Shown here: positions 31,922 to 46,471 of the stretch, piece by piece
Numbering within the stretch: position 1 is the first letter of the stretch
Layout of the letters: each line of letters opens with the position of its first letter
DNA from: Osedax fenrisi
Taxonomy: Eukaryota; Annelida; Polychaeta; Sabellida; Siboglinidae
Direction: 5' to 3'
Length of the DNA stretch: 64,000 nucleotides
NCBI GenBank assembly: GCA_964019155.1
Contig: OZ025239.1
Span: forward strand, 105,676,112-105,740,111
Made by a program: the position numbers and the translations under genes
Notes under the pieces: model-generated
The model's database searches: none
The model's input: only the letters and a program-made list of their open reading frames with translations
Told to the model about the DNA's origin: nothing

Positions 31922-33230
31922 TGTTATATTAATAATGCATTAAACTTAATAAGTTAATATTACAAAAATAAACAGGTGGTAGAATTGTTATATATATTTA
32001 TAAGTGTATATGATATACACATCTAGTAAACTAGATTTAACTCTTAACCCTGAGTTTAACGTTATTGATAAATTAAAATGTTCGACTAATCAAGTTAAAG
32101 TAGATATATACTTATATGAATAATAATTGTATATATACAAAGTATATATACTTTTAAAATATAAACATATATATATATATATATATGTTATATATAACAA
32201 TATTAACGTAGTTAATGAACGAACTGTAGGATATATTATAATTGTAATGACGTCGATGACATTTTATTAATAGGCATTGCTAATATACAAGGTAATATAC
32301 AAGGTAATTATAAATCTATATTAATATGTTTATTACAGGAGATCTTAATATTAATATGTTATTCTGATACATGTAATACGCATATTGTTATTAACTACTA
32401 AAATATGTTCGGACTTAGATATATAATCAATTAAAATTTAACATAGGAAAACTAAAATTACACTAGTGTTCTCTAAAAGATTTTAGATCTAATTTTAACT
32501 TTACCAGGTAAATGCGACCATAGAGTAAACATTATAACACCAATTACCTGACAGACCACTTCCCTTAATAATGGAATATAAATTATATGAGGATTAAAAG
32601 ATTAAATAGGTACCTATAGGTTATAACCTACATTACATGAATTATTAAAAGCGAATACCATAATTAAAGTTAACTTTGTATATATATATATACATATACT
32701 ATATTCAAATAACCCACATTTATGATAAATTTACGTATACATTTGTAGATTTAATAAATAAATTAATGATTATATTAAATTAGTATATTATATTAAATTA
32801 ATTTAACAATACACAAATAAATACATATAAAATGAGATCATGAAATAATGAAAATATATTCCATAATCAAATAAGAAATCGTATGACAAATAAAAATAAA
32901 ACATATACCATATATGTTAAGAAAAGTAATGACTTATCTCTTATAGCAATATTATAAGTTATCAACATACGAATATAATAGCAATAACCAATGATATGCT
33001 GCAACAACACGTATGCCTATAGTTGGGTGGGTTCTCCGAATAATTAGCATATATATTTCATATACGCGTGAAGGGTATAGGTATAGTATATAGGTATAGG
33101 TGTATATACCTGATAGTACCCTATATATTATCGGGTATATATATGCTTATCAAAGACTTGCGAATCAAAATGTCCTTATATAAATATATGTACACATTAT
33201 GTGTATTTTAAGAAATAACGAACCCGTGCT
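31922..33230. other. AT-rich spacer
   Basis: Short TA tracts and small palindromes only. No gene is visible. Confidence 0.6.
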
Positions 33231-33540
33231 ACCAGCAACATTTAGTTGTGAAGGTCGTCCGCTACAGTTGTACAACGGTTGAGGTGGGGCACGTATGTCT
33301 GTTGTTATAGCCTTACTTGCCGGACGTGTTTTCCCTGTAAGATATCCCTATTATATTAAGCAATTATGTTCAATATATGCATATTTAAATGTAAACTCTC
33401 CACCCACCTATTAACATTGTAACCTACCCTCCCTTTCCTTCATTTTTATTGTACTTTATTTATTTTATTTTTGTTTCCTCCTCATGACGCCCATAACCAC
33501 CACGTGATTTTGTAGTCAATAAAACATTTTAAAATAAAAT
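33231..33540 (+). other. unassigned GC-richer segment ending in a polyadenylation-like tail
   Basis: A less AT-rich stretch running into TAGTCAATAAAACATTTTAAAATAAAA. It looks like the 3' end of a transcribed unit, probably an LTR or LINE remnant, but no motif identifies it. Confidence 0.3.
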
Positions 33541-33779
33541 ATATGAAATTGTTTTCGTAATATTATAGATTATATATAATCTATAGTTTAAACTATAGTT
33601 TACTGGTGTAAACATGTATGCAGGAGTTCGTATTGTTGGTGAGATAGGTTTAAATTGTGGGTCAATATATATATATATATACCTAGTGACATCTGTTCAT
33701 AAGTTTAGGTTTTCGTAATACACGTTGTGTCACTTTATCGTGATAAAAGTGCATATATGACCTTGTTACCTTGGTCCAT

Positions 33780-35660
33780 TATCGTGGGTAGCCGTGGGGC
33801 GCGTCACGTTAACAACAAACATTATCCATGCCTTAATCTTGTGTGCCATCAGTTGAGTTTCGCCAATACTTTACCGGTCTATTCTTTGATGTTGTCAATC
33901 CACATCTTTTCTGGCCGACCACAACGTATTTTTCCTTCAACATTTCCCTGTAGAACGAGTTTAGCTAGTCCTTCAGACCGTGTTACATGACCATACCATG
34001 TTAATTTTCGTGTTTTTACGATTGTTAGTAAGTCTGTGTAACGGCCAGCTTGCGATATTCTGTTTCTGATATCATCATTTGTTATTCTATCTTTATAGGT
34101 AACACCAAGTAATTTACGAAAGTTCTTTGTCTCAAATTGTTTTATCCTAGTTTCGAGTTCAGCTGTTAGCGTCTATGTTTCGCATGCATATCTAAACATT
34201 GACGTTACTAAAGAGTTCATAAGCCTGAGATTATAGCCCTGTCTAATATGTTTTTCATTCATATTACTTTCAGGTTACTGCATACTTGATTTTCTTATTC
34301 TGCTCTAGCTAGAATTTTTTGTTTGGAACCTCGTTCATCAATGATGGATTCTAGTTATTTGAAGTGGTTAACGATATCGATTTGTTCATTCTGGTGATAC
34401 GCGGATTGCAGGTATTATCATTTAACATCAATTTTCAAAGAGCATGGTCTTAGTTTAATTTACTTCCATACCAAATTTAATTTCTGCCAGTGATATTTTC
34501 TTTGCTAGGGATACCAATTCTTCTTCAGAACAAGCAAGACCCTCAATGTCGTCAACAAACCTTAGGTCAGTGATGATTCTTCCGTTCATTTCGAAAGTTA
34601 CATTATGTCAGTGCAGTGCGTTGTCCATTATTTCATCCAGGAAAAGGTTAAAAAAAGTAGGCGAGAGTAAGAAACCTTGTCTCTCACCAGTTGTTGTTGT
34701 AAACCACTCGCTAATTGCTGATTTCCTTAGTATTGCACTGCATGCTTTATCATACAGATTTTGTATAATATCAATTAACGTATGTCAATATTAAATGTTG
34801 TCATTATAGACCAAAGTCCCTTTTGCCAAACTCTGTCAAAGTCTTTCCGGAAGTCGATAAATATATGATACAGCTTTTTTTGTTGAAAATTATGTTGTTC
34901 GCAAATTGAAAATGTGTTCGATTGTATTTCGATTTTTCCTAAATCTAGGTGGTTCTTCAGATATTATTTGCTCTGCTTGTGGGTCCAGACGGTTTTAACT
35001 ATTGTTAGCATAATTTTACTAGCGTGGTTGATTAGACTAATAGTAAGATAGTTATTGCATTGTTGGAGATTACCTTTTTTCCGGATGGTTACTATGATCG
35101 ATGTCGTCCATATTTATGGACAGTTACTTGTTTCCCATATATTAGAACATATCCTACAATTATGTATCCTAATCATTGTCTCACCACTTTTTATTATTAG
35201 TTCGGATGGGATATGGATGACAATCCGATTTACTTTTCTTTAATAACTTTATAGCTACGACGACTTATTCTCTTAGAATACCGTTTCCGATGTTGACTTC
35301 ATCTTCTTCTTCATATTGATGTTGATTTATGATCAAATGTTCGTCTCAAGTAGATTCGAAGTTATACAGTTCACTGCAATATTCAGTCCATCTTTTTAAT
35401 ATGTCACCTTCTTCAGTAAGTACTGTTCCGTTTTTTATTTTGGATTGTGTTGTGACCTTCATGTTTTTTTTGTGAGTTCCTTTACAATAGCATATATGAT
35501 TTTTTGGAGTTATTACTTATACATGAACTATCAATGCCTTCACATTGTTGGTCTATCCATTTTTGCTTCGCTTCTTTCATACCACTATTTATATAATTGT
35601 TGAGTTGATTGTATTCGGTTATGCGTTGATATATTTGAGGTTTTAATTGTCGTAAATTTT
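33780..35660 (-). pseudogene. decayed LINE reverse transcriptase of a second type
   Basis: The minus strand read from 35660 to 33780 gives, across many stops and frameshifts, NNSKKSY, PPRFRKNRNTIEHIFNLR, FIDFRKDFDRVW, ERQGFLLSPTFFNLFLDEI, RFVDDIEGLA (catalytic DD box) and the C-terminal KTRKLTWYGHVTRSEGLAKL followed by RPEKMWIDNIKE. This order fits a RTE/Jockey-type element common in invertebrates. It is a different lineage from the LINEs at 27, 40 and 48 kb. Too decayed to function. Confidence 0.8.
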
Positions 35661-36062
35661 AAATGACGTTGTATTGGTATCGTATCCGCCATCTTGTTAG
35701 GCTACTAGTGAAATGATATCTTTTGTGGTGACATGTTTAACGTGTAAAAGAGGTTGAGGTTTTCTGCGTACAAAATGAATTCTAATGAAAATATATCGGT
35801 GTGTGTATATGTTTATGTATATATATATGTGTGTATGTGTGTGTGTTTGGTGTATTAACCGGTTTTTTTTTAATCAGTTCGGTATATTTAAAATTCAGTT
35901 TATCTATTTATGTTTTCTACGTAGCATGTACTGTAGTGGTTAAGATGGGGATGCTGTGGATGCTGCGTGTACACGATAGTATTAATCATAATGGGTCTAT
36001 TAGGCAGTTTCTATTGTGAACTACTCGCCGGTTACATAACAGCCGGTTAACTCTGAGCTAAT

Positions 36063-37430
36063 CTCTGTAGGTACTACATTGTAGGTACTACATTGTAGGT
36101 ACTACATTGTAGGTACTATATTGTAGGTACTATATTGTAGGTACTACATTATAGGTACTACATTGTAGGTACTACATTATAGGTACTACATTATAGGTAC
36201 TACATTGTAGGTACTACATTATAGGTACTACATTATAGGTACTACATTATAGGTACTACATTATAGGTACTACATTATAGGTACTACATTATAGGTACTA
36301 CATTATAGGTACTATATTGTAGGTACTACATTATAGGTACTATATTGTAGGTACTACATTATAGGTACTACATTGTAGGTACTACATTATAGGTACTACA
36401 TTATAGGTACTACATTGTAGGTACTACATTGTAGGTACTACATGTAGGTACTATATTATAGGTACTACATTATAGGTACTACATTATAGGTACTACATTA
36501 TAGGTACTACATTATAGGTACTACATTATAGGTACTACATTATAGGTACTACATTATAGGTACTACATTATAGGTACTATATTGTAGGTACTACATTATA
36601 GGTACTACATTGTAGGTACTACATTATAGGTACTACATTATAGGTACTACATTATAGGTACTACATTATAGGTACTACATTATAGGTACTACATTATAGG
36701 TACTATATTGTAGGTACTACATTATAGGTACTACATTATAGGTACTAAATTATAGGTACTACATTATAGGTACTACATTATAGGTACTACATTATAGGTA
36801 CTACATTATAGGTACTATATTGTAGGTACTACATTATAGGTACTACATTATAGGTACTACATTATAGGTACTACATTATAGGTACTATATTGTAGGTACT
36901 ACATTATAGGTACTACATTGTAGGTACTACATTGTAGGTACTACATTGTAGGTACTATATTATAGGTACTATATTGTAGGTACTACATTATAGGTACTAC
37001 ATTATAGGTACTACATTATAGGTACTACATTATAGGTACTATATTGTAGGTACTACATTATAGGTACTACATTGTAGGTACTACATTATAGGTACTACAT
37101 TATAGGTACTACATTGTAGGTACTACATTGTAGGTACTACATGTAGGTACTATATTATAGGTACTACATTATAGGTACTACATGGTAGGTACTATATTGT
37201 AGGTACTACATTGTAGGTACTACATTATAGGTACTACATTGTAGGTACTACATTATAGGTACTATATTGTAGGTACTACATTGTAGGTACTACATTATAG
37301 GTACTACATGGTAGGTACTATATTGTAGGTACTACATTGTAGGTACTACATTATAGGTACTACATTGTAGGTACTATATTGTAGGTACTACATTGTAGGT
37401 ACTATATTGTAGGTACTACACGGTAGGTAC
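36063..37430. repeat. 14-bp satellite GGTACTACATTATA
   Basis: About 98 tandem copies of GGTACTACATT(A/G)TA with ATATTGTA variants and rare 1-bp deletions. Two and a half copies of the same unit sit at the 3' end of the LINE at 49.2 kb. Confidence 0.96.
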
Positions 37431-37439
37431 TACATTTGT

Positions 37440-37945
37440 GTATCAAAATCTTAAATGTTCAGATTCTATTACTTTTTTAATATTATTATTTAATATTATT
37501 ATATATAGCATGACACTATTTATAGACTATATTTTAAAATGCTAATTTTTAAATATTTTGATTTAGTCATTTTCAATTTAATATTATGGGAGGTTATTTC
37601 ATAATATTGATTACAAACTATTTTAAGTGAATAATCGGATGTGTCTATTGTGTTAGATATATAGCTTATAGCAATTTAATATACTTATATATTCAATACA
37701 CGTAACAATATATGGCAAATTGGAAATAATTTGTATTGTCATAATGTTGTTGTATTATTCATAGTAATGATTATAATTGATCATATCGAGAGATAATGAT
37801 TATAAAATACTATCATACATTAAATTATACATTATAATTAAATATGTTGCATAGACATGATGCTCAATCTCTTCATAATTCACTACTCTACACACTTGAT
37901 ATCCATGCTCCTGTAATTAATAAAACTACTATTTCACGCCATAAT
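37440..37945. other. AT-rich spacer
   Basis: No gene or array seen. Confidence 0.6.
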
Positions 37946-38442
37946 CAGGGGCGGATACAGGAATTTGGCAAGGGGGGGCTGACATTCAATTAAAATTGTA
38001 TTTTTAAAATAAGACATATTTACAAAGATACTATTCAATTTAATAATATGTATATGTATATAAATTAAATACTATATTAAATTAAATAGAATGATATTGT
38101 ATATGTTATTTAAAACTAGTAATCCAATATATTAATCAATTGTAGGATCCTAGATCCTATTCTTCTTGGATTACGTAATACAAATTTGGAAATAATATAA
38201 TCACAATCGATCTCTATGTCTTTATATATATATATATAAATTATATAATATAATAAAGAAAGTCCATTTAGTCGATCTTTACTCATAGTCGAACGTAAAT
38301 ATGTCTTTATTGTTTTTAATTCTTAATCGGCTAAATGAACGTTCACATTCACACGAGGTAACTGGGGTAGTAGCCATCAATAAAGCATTTCATTGATATT
38401 AGAAAAAGACACCTATAATATATATAAATTATAAATTATATA

Positions 38443-38762
<320 letters not shown>

Positions 38763-39177
38763 ATATAAATACATTTATTACTTTCAATTTACCCTGACAT
38801 GTTACTGAGAGTAATTGTTATCGTATTAGGTAGACATTTAGTATCTGTCCATTTAAATTCCTAGCAAATCAATTCTGTTTTTTATTAAATGTATCTTTGG
38901 TAAATCATTTTTGACTAATTCATAAACCTTTAATATATTTTCTTTCCATAAATACTTGTTTTCATTCATTAATTTTTGAATTAATAATGCTCCAAGAGAT
39001 ATATTGATTGAATGTTTATTTAGACACTTAAATAAATCATAAATGATTTCTCAAAAGTGTATATAATAGAATACAAATAATAAAAGTAGGTAAACAATAA
39101 ATACCAATAATAATAATAAAATAAAATAGAATAAGCCGTACGGAAATTAATAAATAAAATAATAATGACAAACAATA

Positions 39178-41950
39178 TTAGTAATTCAGGTTCCCACCTG
39201 AGATCAATTGTTGTATATATTTCATGAATGTTTTATGCGATTTTATGGATCTAATATAAGGCGGGAGTGAATTCCATAGCTTAGGACCAATATAACTCAG
39301 TGCCCGAGTATTCATTTTTGAGGGACGTAGAATAGGGGTAGATAGAAGGTGAGATGCATGGTTTCTAAGTGATGGAAGGGGAGCTCTTTGTACTAGAGAA
39401 GCAGAAATATATAAAGGGCAATTTGAAGAGTATATTTAGGAATGAACAATAGATAATATGCGATAAGCAGAGCGTTTGTTAAATGTGAACCATGGAGATA
39501 GGTGTTGGTATGAGGAAGTAGAGGAATTATCTCGAATACGTAGGTTATATTTTGTACGTTGATGAACGAATAACTCGATTCAAGGGAGAGATAGATGATA
39601 ATGGAAGATTTATAAGGATTGAGGAACAGTAATCTATACGTGAGAGTATAAGGGAATTAACTAGAGTTTTAGTAAGAGATACAGTAATTGATTTTCGTAT
39701 TTTTCTAATTCTAAATAGATGATAATATGCAGATTTAGTGATGGCAGTAATATGAGGAATGAAGGAAAGTGTAGAGTCAAAAAGTACACCTAAGTTAGAT
39801 GCAGTAGGAGAAGGAGATATTACAATATTATCAATAAGAAAAGGAGGGAAGTAAGTTGGTGATGGAGAAAGATTCAACAATGTAGTTTTGGAGGTATTAA
39901 GGAGAAGATTATTAGAAATAAGCCATTCTTTAATGTCATTAGCACAATTAGAGAGTTGATTATTGAGACCTGGTGATGAATTAGTTGGAAGAAACATATA
40001 TAGTTGTATGTCATCTGCATAAAGATGGTAATATATATTTGGATATTTAGATATTATGGATGGTAATGGGTATAAATAAATTGAGAAAAGTTAAGGACCG
40101 AGTACTGATCCCTGGGGAACACCATATTTCATAGGAGAAGGGGAAGAAAAATAATTATATATTTTTACACTGCTACTACGGTCAAATAGATATGAAGTAA
40201 ACCATGAGAGGGCAAGGTCTCTAACTCCAAGCAGGTGTAGACGGGACAGTAGAATGTCGTGATCAAGCGTATCGAAAGCACTGGATATGTCCAACATTAC
40301 TAGTTGACAGCAGTTTTTAGTATCAAGGGTAGATTACATCAATTACGTTTAGTAGTGCTGTTTCTGTGGAGTGTCCTCGGCGAAAACCACTTTGTTGAGG
40401 AATATGGAGATTATTGGCGGTTAAATAGGAGATTAGTTGACGAGAGACAACTCTTTCCAAAATTTTACTCACCAAAGGTAGCTGAGAAATTGGGCGATAA
40501 TTGAGAAGTGAATCAGGATCGAGTGAAGGTTTTTTAAGAATGGGAGTGATTATTGCTCGTTTAAAAATTGAAGGGACAGTACCGGAATTTAGGGAATATG
40601 ATATGATGTTACAGATAGATGGACATAGATAATCGGAGTAAAGTTTAAAAATAGATAGTGGAACAGGATCAGAGGGAGATATCGAAGAAGATGCATTTAG
40701 TAGTTTAGATATGAGAGATATATGTGGCGGACGAAAAAAACTTAAGAAAACAGATATAGGTGGGGTAACTATGATTGAAGGATAATTGGCAGTAGGCGTA
40801 TGGTTATTGATCTTTATTATGATGGATTCAATCTTATTAGAAAATGTTTTGGAGAAAAGACAGCTTAATTGTAATGGAGAAATATTAATTATAGGTGGTA
40901 GTAATGCTGGTTTTGGGGGAGATAACAACTTATTAGCTAGTCTGAAAAGTCGTCGGTTATCAGAAGCAAGATCATTTACAACCTGAGTGTAATAGCTATA
41001 TTTGGCATAGGAAATTGCTAACTTGTAGATCTTACGTTGCTCAATGAATGAAGCTCTAGAAGATGAAGATCTCAAGGATATGTATATTCTTTCAGATTTA
41101 CGAAGTGATCGTTTCAAGGATATGAGGTGGGAAGTAAACCATGGGGTATCAGGATGTAGAGTTACTGATATAGTTTTTGAAGGCGCATGTTTATCGAGAA
41201 GATGGGATAGTATGGAATTTAATACAACTGGAGAATAACAGTAGTCACCTAAAGCAGAATGTAAGTCAGCTAAGAATATCATAGAATTAATATTCTTAAT
41301 GGGTCTGTATGTAATACGTGTTTTCTGATTAAGAGTGATAGTAAAGTTAGTTTTGAATGAGATTAGGAAGTGATCGGAAAGTAGATCAAGCCTAGAAATA
41401 TTACTCACCATGAGTTCAGAATGGAGAGAACTGGAGAATACAAGATCAATAATATTGCCATTTATATGAGTTGGGAAATTGACATGTTGTGATAGGGATA
41501 ATAAATTTGTTAAATTAGTGAACATAATATGTGGATTTGAGGTAACATTAAAATGATAGTTGAAATCACCAAGTATAATAGGGTAATATGATACCTTTAT
41601 GTCATTAATTGTATGTAATAATTCACTTTACTTCATAGAAAATTTAACAACTGCTCTCCAGGGTAATTCAATAGATGATATAAGGCTAATCATAATATTC
41701 AAAGTGTAATTTAAATGGATACAAGTTTGTAGAGATAATATCGATACAGTACAATTATAATGAAATGAAGAATCATGCATCACATTTATTATCATATTCA
41801 AATAAAGTAATTTCTTTACCAAGTTTAAATAAAAGACAGCTTCATCATGAAAAACACCTGCTTCATCAGTTTAAGAGTATTTAAAAATAATAATATCTAT
41901 TCCATTCTTGGATCAAATGATAATGGAGATGAAACAAAGACATATTGTAT
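39178..41950 (-). pseudogene. LINE ORF2 (endonuclease and reverse transcriptase), frameshifted
   Basis: Read on the minus strand from 41950 down. A decayed endonuclease ends with ILGDFNYHFNV (41560s) and a LLSDHFLISF stretch. Next come a 400-codon block (41525-40323) with NYRPISQLPLVSKILERVVS and SGFRRGHSTETALLNV, then LDISSAFDTLDHD and YGVPQGSVLGP (40297-40091), and the catalytic YADD (about 40022-40011). The C-terminal RALSYIGPKLWNSLPPYIRS domain follows, with the stop at 39178-39180. CR1/Jockey-like. At least three frameshifts in ORF2, so inactive. The tail differs from the LINEs at 27 and 48 kb, indicating another subfamily. Confidence 0.9.
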
Positions 41951-41959
41951 ACACTTATA

Positions 41960-42240
41960 CACTTTTACACTTTTACTTTTGCATTCTAACTGACCAGACG
42001 TATTTTAATTCATATAAATGTAGCATAACAATTTCTATTCATACACAATTATTTGATTTCTATAGAATTTATCAATAATATTCTGCACATTATATTTAAA
42101 TCCTATACACTACACATATTATGTTTTGTATAGTGTACACTGTGAATAGTGTGCACTATACAATATCGTACACAACGTTCAACATTCCTGGAGATATTCC
42201 CTAGGACTTCATGCATGGGTAGCTGGACTACCATTTTTCA
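41960..42240. other. spacer between two LINE copies
   Basis: AT-rich, with the short imperfect repeat TAGTGTACACT near 42130-42155. No gene is seen. Confidence 0.5.
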
Positions 42241-42491
42241 CTGAGGTTATGTAACTACTCACGTGTTCTATTCGCTGCCCTCATTGTCCTTAATCTTTCG
42301 AGGTACTGGTCCTGTACTGAAGAATCGGTCGACTATCCGTAGAATCTACCCGCACGAAGAGTTTCCACCATACCGGAGAATCTATCATATACGTGGAGTC
42401 GACTTCATTTCACTGCTTACTATATTATTATATAATACCTATAGATATAACGTTACTCGAGCTCATCTATTAGCTAGCAAGTGTATATATA

Positions 42492-43408
42492 ATGGCATTT
42501 GTATGTCATTATTGCAATGAACCTGCTTCTAGCTCTGACCTACCATGTATCTCGTGTAAATCATTCTACCACCATGTATGCCTCTTCCCAGCATCAATTA
42601 TATCCAAATCATGGACTCATATCAATGGTCCCCCTCCATCATATGCCCTTGCCATTTTGTCTTCCCCTAATTTCACATTTACATGTCCCTCTTGCCTCCT
42701 AAACACCTCATCAAATACATCTACTACATTCTCCTCTCCTCTAGTTACCCCTACTCCTACTCATACATCGTAATAATCCCCCCATCCGACCTCCTATACC
42801 TGCCCAATTACGAATTCCCAAACTTATGGAACTTAAAATTTTCCCCCCATCCTTCATAACCGCTAATATCCCATCACCTTTCCCTTATCATAAATCGTAT
42901 GCATCTGCTATTATATCATCTTCCTCTCCTGCCCCTATTAAATCTCTTATCGTCCACCATGTACCTCCTAATTCTACCACACCCTATACTCTTCCCATAC
43001 CTCGTAAACTTCAACTAAATAATATTATTCGTAACAATTCACTTGTCATTGAACATTTAAATCCCTCTGATATGAATACTGAATTCATTTCATCAATCCT
43101 TATACATATGCTACTGCCTAAAATATCTATTTCTATAGTCAAATTTAAACACAACAATTCAATCATCCAGTTCTCTAAAAAATCATTTTGTGACATATTT
43201 TTCAGTAGATTTAGATCTACTAAATTTAATCCCCGATTCTCAGACCTATATATACGAAATTCCCTACCTTATAAAACCCGTTTATTAGGTAACATCCTTT
43301 ATCATGCATATATATTGAAACTAACCCGTATACATACTAAACCTATATTTAACACATATACAAATTCATTTGAATTACGACTTATATATAATTATATTGA
43401 CTGGTCTC
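42492..43408 (+). pseudogene. LINE ORF1, amino-terminal part with PHD-like zinc finger
   Basis: Starts MAFVCHYCNEPASSSDLPCI, continues CKSFYHHVCLFPASI and ends the finger with FTCPSC, a Cys4-His-Cys3-like spacing typical of PHD-type ORF1 proteins of CR1-like LINEs. A stop and +1 frameshift occur at 42771-42780. The second frame runs from about 42775 to the gypsy insertion at 43408. A Pro/Ser/Thr-rich linker follows the finger. Such ORF1 proteins bind LINE RNA or chromatin in the RNP. Confidence 0.78.
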
Positions 43409-43610
43409 TGTTATGATAGTTTATTGTTCTAACTATAACGGAATAGATCTGGATGCAAAGAATGGCTAAGTTACAAGTTTATGCTATGAAGATTTGATAT
43501 ATTAATAAAACACGTCTAACTAGATATATATTTATTTACAAGAGGAAGTTAATATGAAATATGTCAAGGGTCGCAGGTCATATTCAATGACTATAAATAA
43601 CAATACAACA
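43409..43610 (-). repeat. 3' LTR of the gypsy element
   Basis: 202 bp; contains AATAAA-type signals on the minus strand. Compare 47767-47968. Confidence 0.95.
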
Positions 43611-43619
43611 TCCCCCTTT

Positions 43620-44450
43620 GTTAGTCAAAGTCAGGTCTGTTGACATGGGGGTACATGCTAGGTTGTCATAGCGACACCGATGTAAGTATAATAATAATCA
43701 ACCTCAGGACTGTGTTTTGTCGTGAGGGATACGTAGTTTGGGTGATGTGCTATTGCGCATGTCATAGGTCAAGGCGACTCGGTGGTCGGCGTTGGCGTGG
43801 TGGTCGCTCGTATGCGATATCGGGTTGTGCGATGACCGGTGGGTCTTCGCTGGTAGTGTCGTCTCTACGCAAGTCTGTCAGGGTTCGTCGGAATCTTGAG
43901 CCGGTAAGATCTGAGTCTACCATGTACGAGTTCGGGGACGGGTGTTCCGCATGGATAGTGCCGGGACTCCATGTGCTGTTGATGGGGTTTCTGATGAACA
44001 CGCGTTGTCCACTGTCGGTTTGTTTGTTCGTGCCTTGGTGTTATAGCGGTCGGATGCTTTCTTTTGTCGGTCGTTGAGCAGCTTGTCTTGTTTTGTAGAT
44101 GCTGGTACTTTGGTCTTTGGTAGCGTCGTTTTGATGATCCTTCCGTATAGGAGTTCGGCTGGAGAGGGGTGGTTCCTTTCTAGGGGGGTGGCTCTCCAGA
44201 ATAGTAGGGCCTTTTCTGGATCGTCGGTCTTTGTCAGGATTCTCTTTATGGTTTGTATCTGTCGTTCAATGAATCCATTGCTTTGTGGATAGTGTGGTGA
44301 GCTGGTATTGTGCTGGAATCCCCAGATCGCAGCGAATTGTGCGAAGGATGTTGCCGAGAATTGTGGTCCATTGTCGGAATGGAAGTGTCTCGGTATTCTG
44401 TGTTCTGAAAATATCTCCTTTAGTGTCTAGATGATACTGCTGCTGTGGGT
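43620..44450 (-). pseudogene. gypsy pol: end of integrase and C-terminal tail
   Basis: After a frameshift/stop near 44427, the minus strand reads HSDNGPQFSATSFAQFAAIW (second catalytic Asp) and PQSNGFIERQIQTIKRI (catalytic Glu), then LLFWRATPLERNHPSPAELL and a basic tail to about 43762. This completes the D,D35E integrase core. Confidence 0.87.
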
Positions 44451-46471
44451 GCTTCTTAGTTTCCTTAGGATTGGGAATTTGGTATAGATGTCGGCGACTA
44501 GCAGGTAATTTTCTTTGTTGAGCTCGAACAGATCGGCTGCAATCGCCTCCCATGGTTCTCTTGGTAATCTTCTGTTGACGAATGCTACGGGGGTCTGCCT
44601 TCTTTGGTGGGTCTGGCATTCGCTACATTCTCCTGTTAGGTCTTGTATGTCTTTGTTCATTCTTGGCCAATATATACAGGTCTTTGCGAGTAGGTTGGTC
44701 TTTACGATTCCTAGGTGTGGAATATGTAGATCTTTTAATATATCGGGTCGTAGATGTGTAGGGATCAGTATTTGATTTCCTTTGATGATCATGCCGTTCT
44801 CTATGGTAAGCTCGTCGCGGAAAGGCCAATATTCTCGTATTGTCTGGGGGATATCTCTCCTTTCTTTGGGCCATCCTTTGATGATCATGCTGCTTAGTTC
44901 TTGAAGTTCTTTTTCTTTCTTTGTTTCGTTCTTGATTTGCGTTATTCTGGGTTCACTGAAGCGGGTGTAAGATATCTGCTTGTCGAACAGTATCTCGTTA
45001 TTCTCTGGCAGTGGTTGTCGCGAGAGTGTATCTGGTAGTGGTAGGCATTTTCCGGGTATGTATTCTATGTCGATATCGTACGATTGTAGTCTGAGGAGCA
45101 TTCTTTGGAGCCTAGTGGGGGCGCTCGCGATATTCTTGAGGATTATCATCGAGAGCGGCTTATGGTCTGACTGGATGGTGCACCGTTTTCCGTATATGTA
45201 AGTATGGAAACGGGTACATCCGAATACAACGGCGAGCATCTCGCGTTCTATGTTTGCGTATCTCTGTTCGCATTCGGTGAGTGATTTTGAGGCGTAGGCT
45301 ATGGGCTTCCCAGATTGGGTCAGTACTGCTCCCAAGCCTCTTCCTGATGCATCTACTTGGATGACGATTTCTTTTGCGGGATCGAAGTATGTGAGTTCGC
45401 TGTCTCTGCAGATCAAGGTCTTGATGTCGTCGAATTTCTTTTCGTGGGAAGATGTCCAGGTGAAGTCGGTTTCTTTCTTGAGCAGGTCTCGTAGCGGCGC
45501 AGCGTGTGTGGATAAGTTTGGTACGAATGGGCTCATGTATGTGGCTATGCCCAGGAATTCTTGTAGTTGGGTCTTGTTCGTTGGTGATTTCATGTCTCTT
45601 ATCGCGTCTAGTCTTGCCGGGTCTGGTTTCGCTCCAGTTTCGTTGAATATGAGACCAAAAAAGTGTATAGAGGTCTGTTTGATCGTGCACTTTTCTTTGT
45701 TGAATATGAGTCCTCCTTCTCGGGCGCGGGTCATTAAGTGGTGGAGGTTTGCGTCATGTTCTTCTTCGTTCTTTCCGAATACAGCTATGTCGTCGGCTAT
45801 ACCGAGGGTTCCAGGGCAGTTTTCAATTATCATGTCCATCTTGAGTTGAAAGACGTCTTGGCTAAGGTTTAAACCGAAGGGTAGCCTCAGGAATCGGTAC
45901 CTTCCGTGTGGGCTGTTGAACGTAGTCTTCAGTCTGGATTCGTGGTCTAGGTGTATTGCCCAATAACCTTAGCGGGCGTCTAGTTTGCTAAATATTTTTG
46001 CGCCCTTGAGTTTGTAGGATACGTCTTCAAAGTTCTTTGTCGGGTAGTGGGGTCTCATTATTGCCTTATTCAGGTCGCGTGGGTCGAGGCATATCCTTAA
46101 CTTGCCTGATTGCTTCCGTGCGATACCAGGCTTGAGACCCATTCTGTTGGTTCTGTGACTTTCTTGATCACACCGGTTTCTTCCATCTGGTCTAGTTCAT
46201 CTTTAATTTCTTGTACCATCGATATCGGGGGTCTTCGCGGGGAGTGTATTACTGGGGGTACCGTGGGGTCGGTCACTATGTGGTAAATGCCTTCGAAGTT
46301 GCCGATCCCTTCGAATCGGTCTGGGTACATGTTCTCGAGGTCGTCTGAAGTCTTGATCTTGTTCGTCTTGACGTTATTTATCGTAATAACCTTCATCTTG
46401 GTTATTGATGGTAGGCCCAGTATTATCGGACCTGGTGTCTCAGCTACATAGAAGGTAGCTCGTGTTGTCAC
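44427..46471 (-). pseudogene. gypsy pol: reverse transcriptase, RNase H, start of integrase
   Basis: 46471-46097 carries the protease end and RT entry (IILGLPSITKMK; IHSPRRPPISMVQEIKDELD). 46097-45840 holds RT fingers/palm (LRICLDPRDLNKAI, FSKLDAR) with a frameshift and an in-frame stop where DAR-x-GYW is expected. 45839-44427 continues with IADDIAVF (catalytic DD), LQEFLGIATYMSPFVPNLS, RNase H (IVIQVDASGRGLGAVLTQSG; YASKSLTECEQRYANIE; SDHKPL), the His2Cys2 integrase finger (HLGIVKTNLLAKTCIYW...CSECQTHQ) and the integrase start WEAIAADLFEL. Broken, so inactive as it stands. Confidence 0.9.

Noticed and set aside
32250..32262. TGACGTCG as another cAMP-response element
   Set aside because: Not the full palindrome and isolated in AT-rich spacer.
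40304..41238. + strand reading frames across the 39-42 kb LINE
   Set aside because: Antisense shadows of the reverse transcriptase.
44266..45849. + strand and alternate-frame reading frames over the gypsy pol region
   Set aside because: Shadows of the minus-strand pol gene, which alone shows RT, RNase H and integrase motifs.
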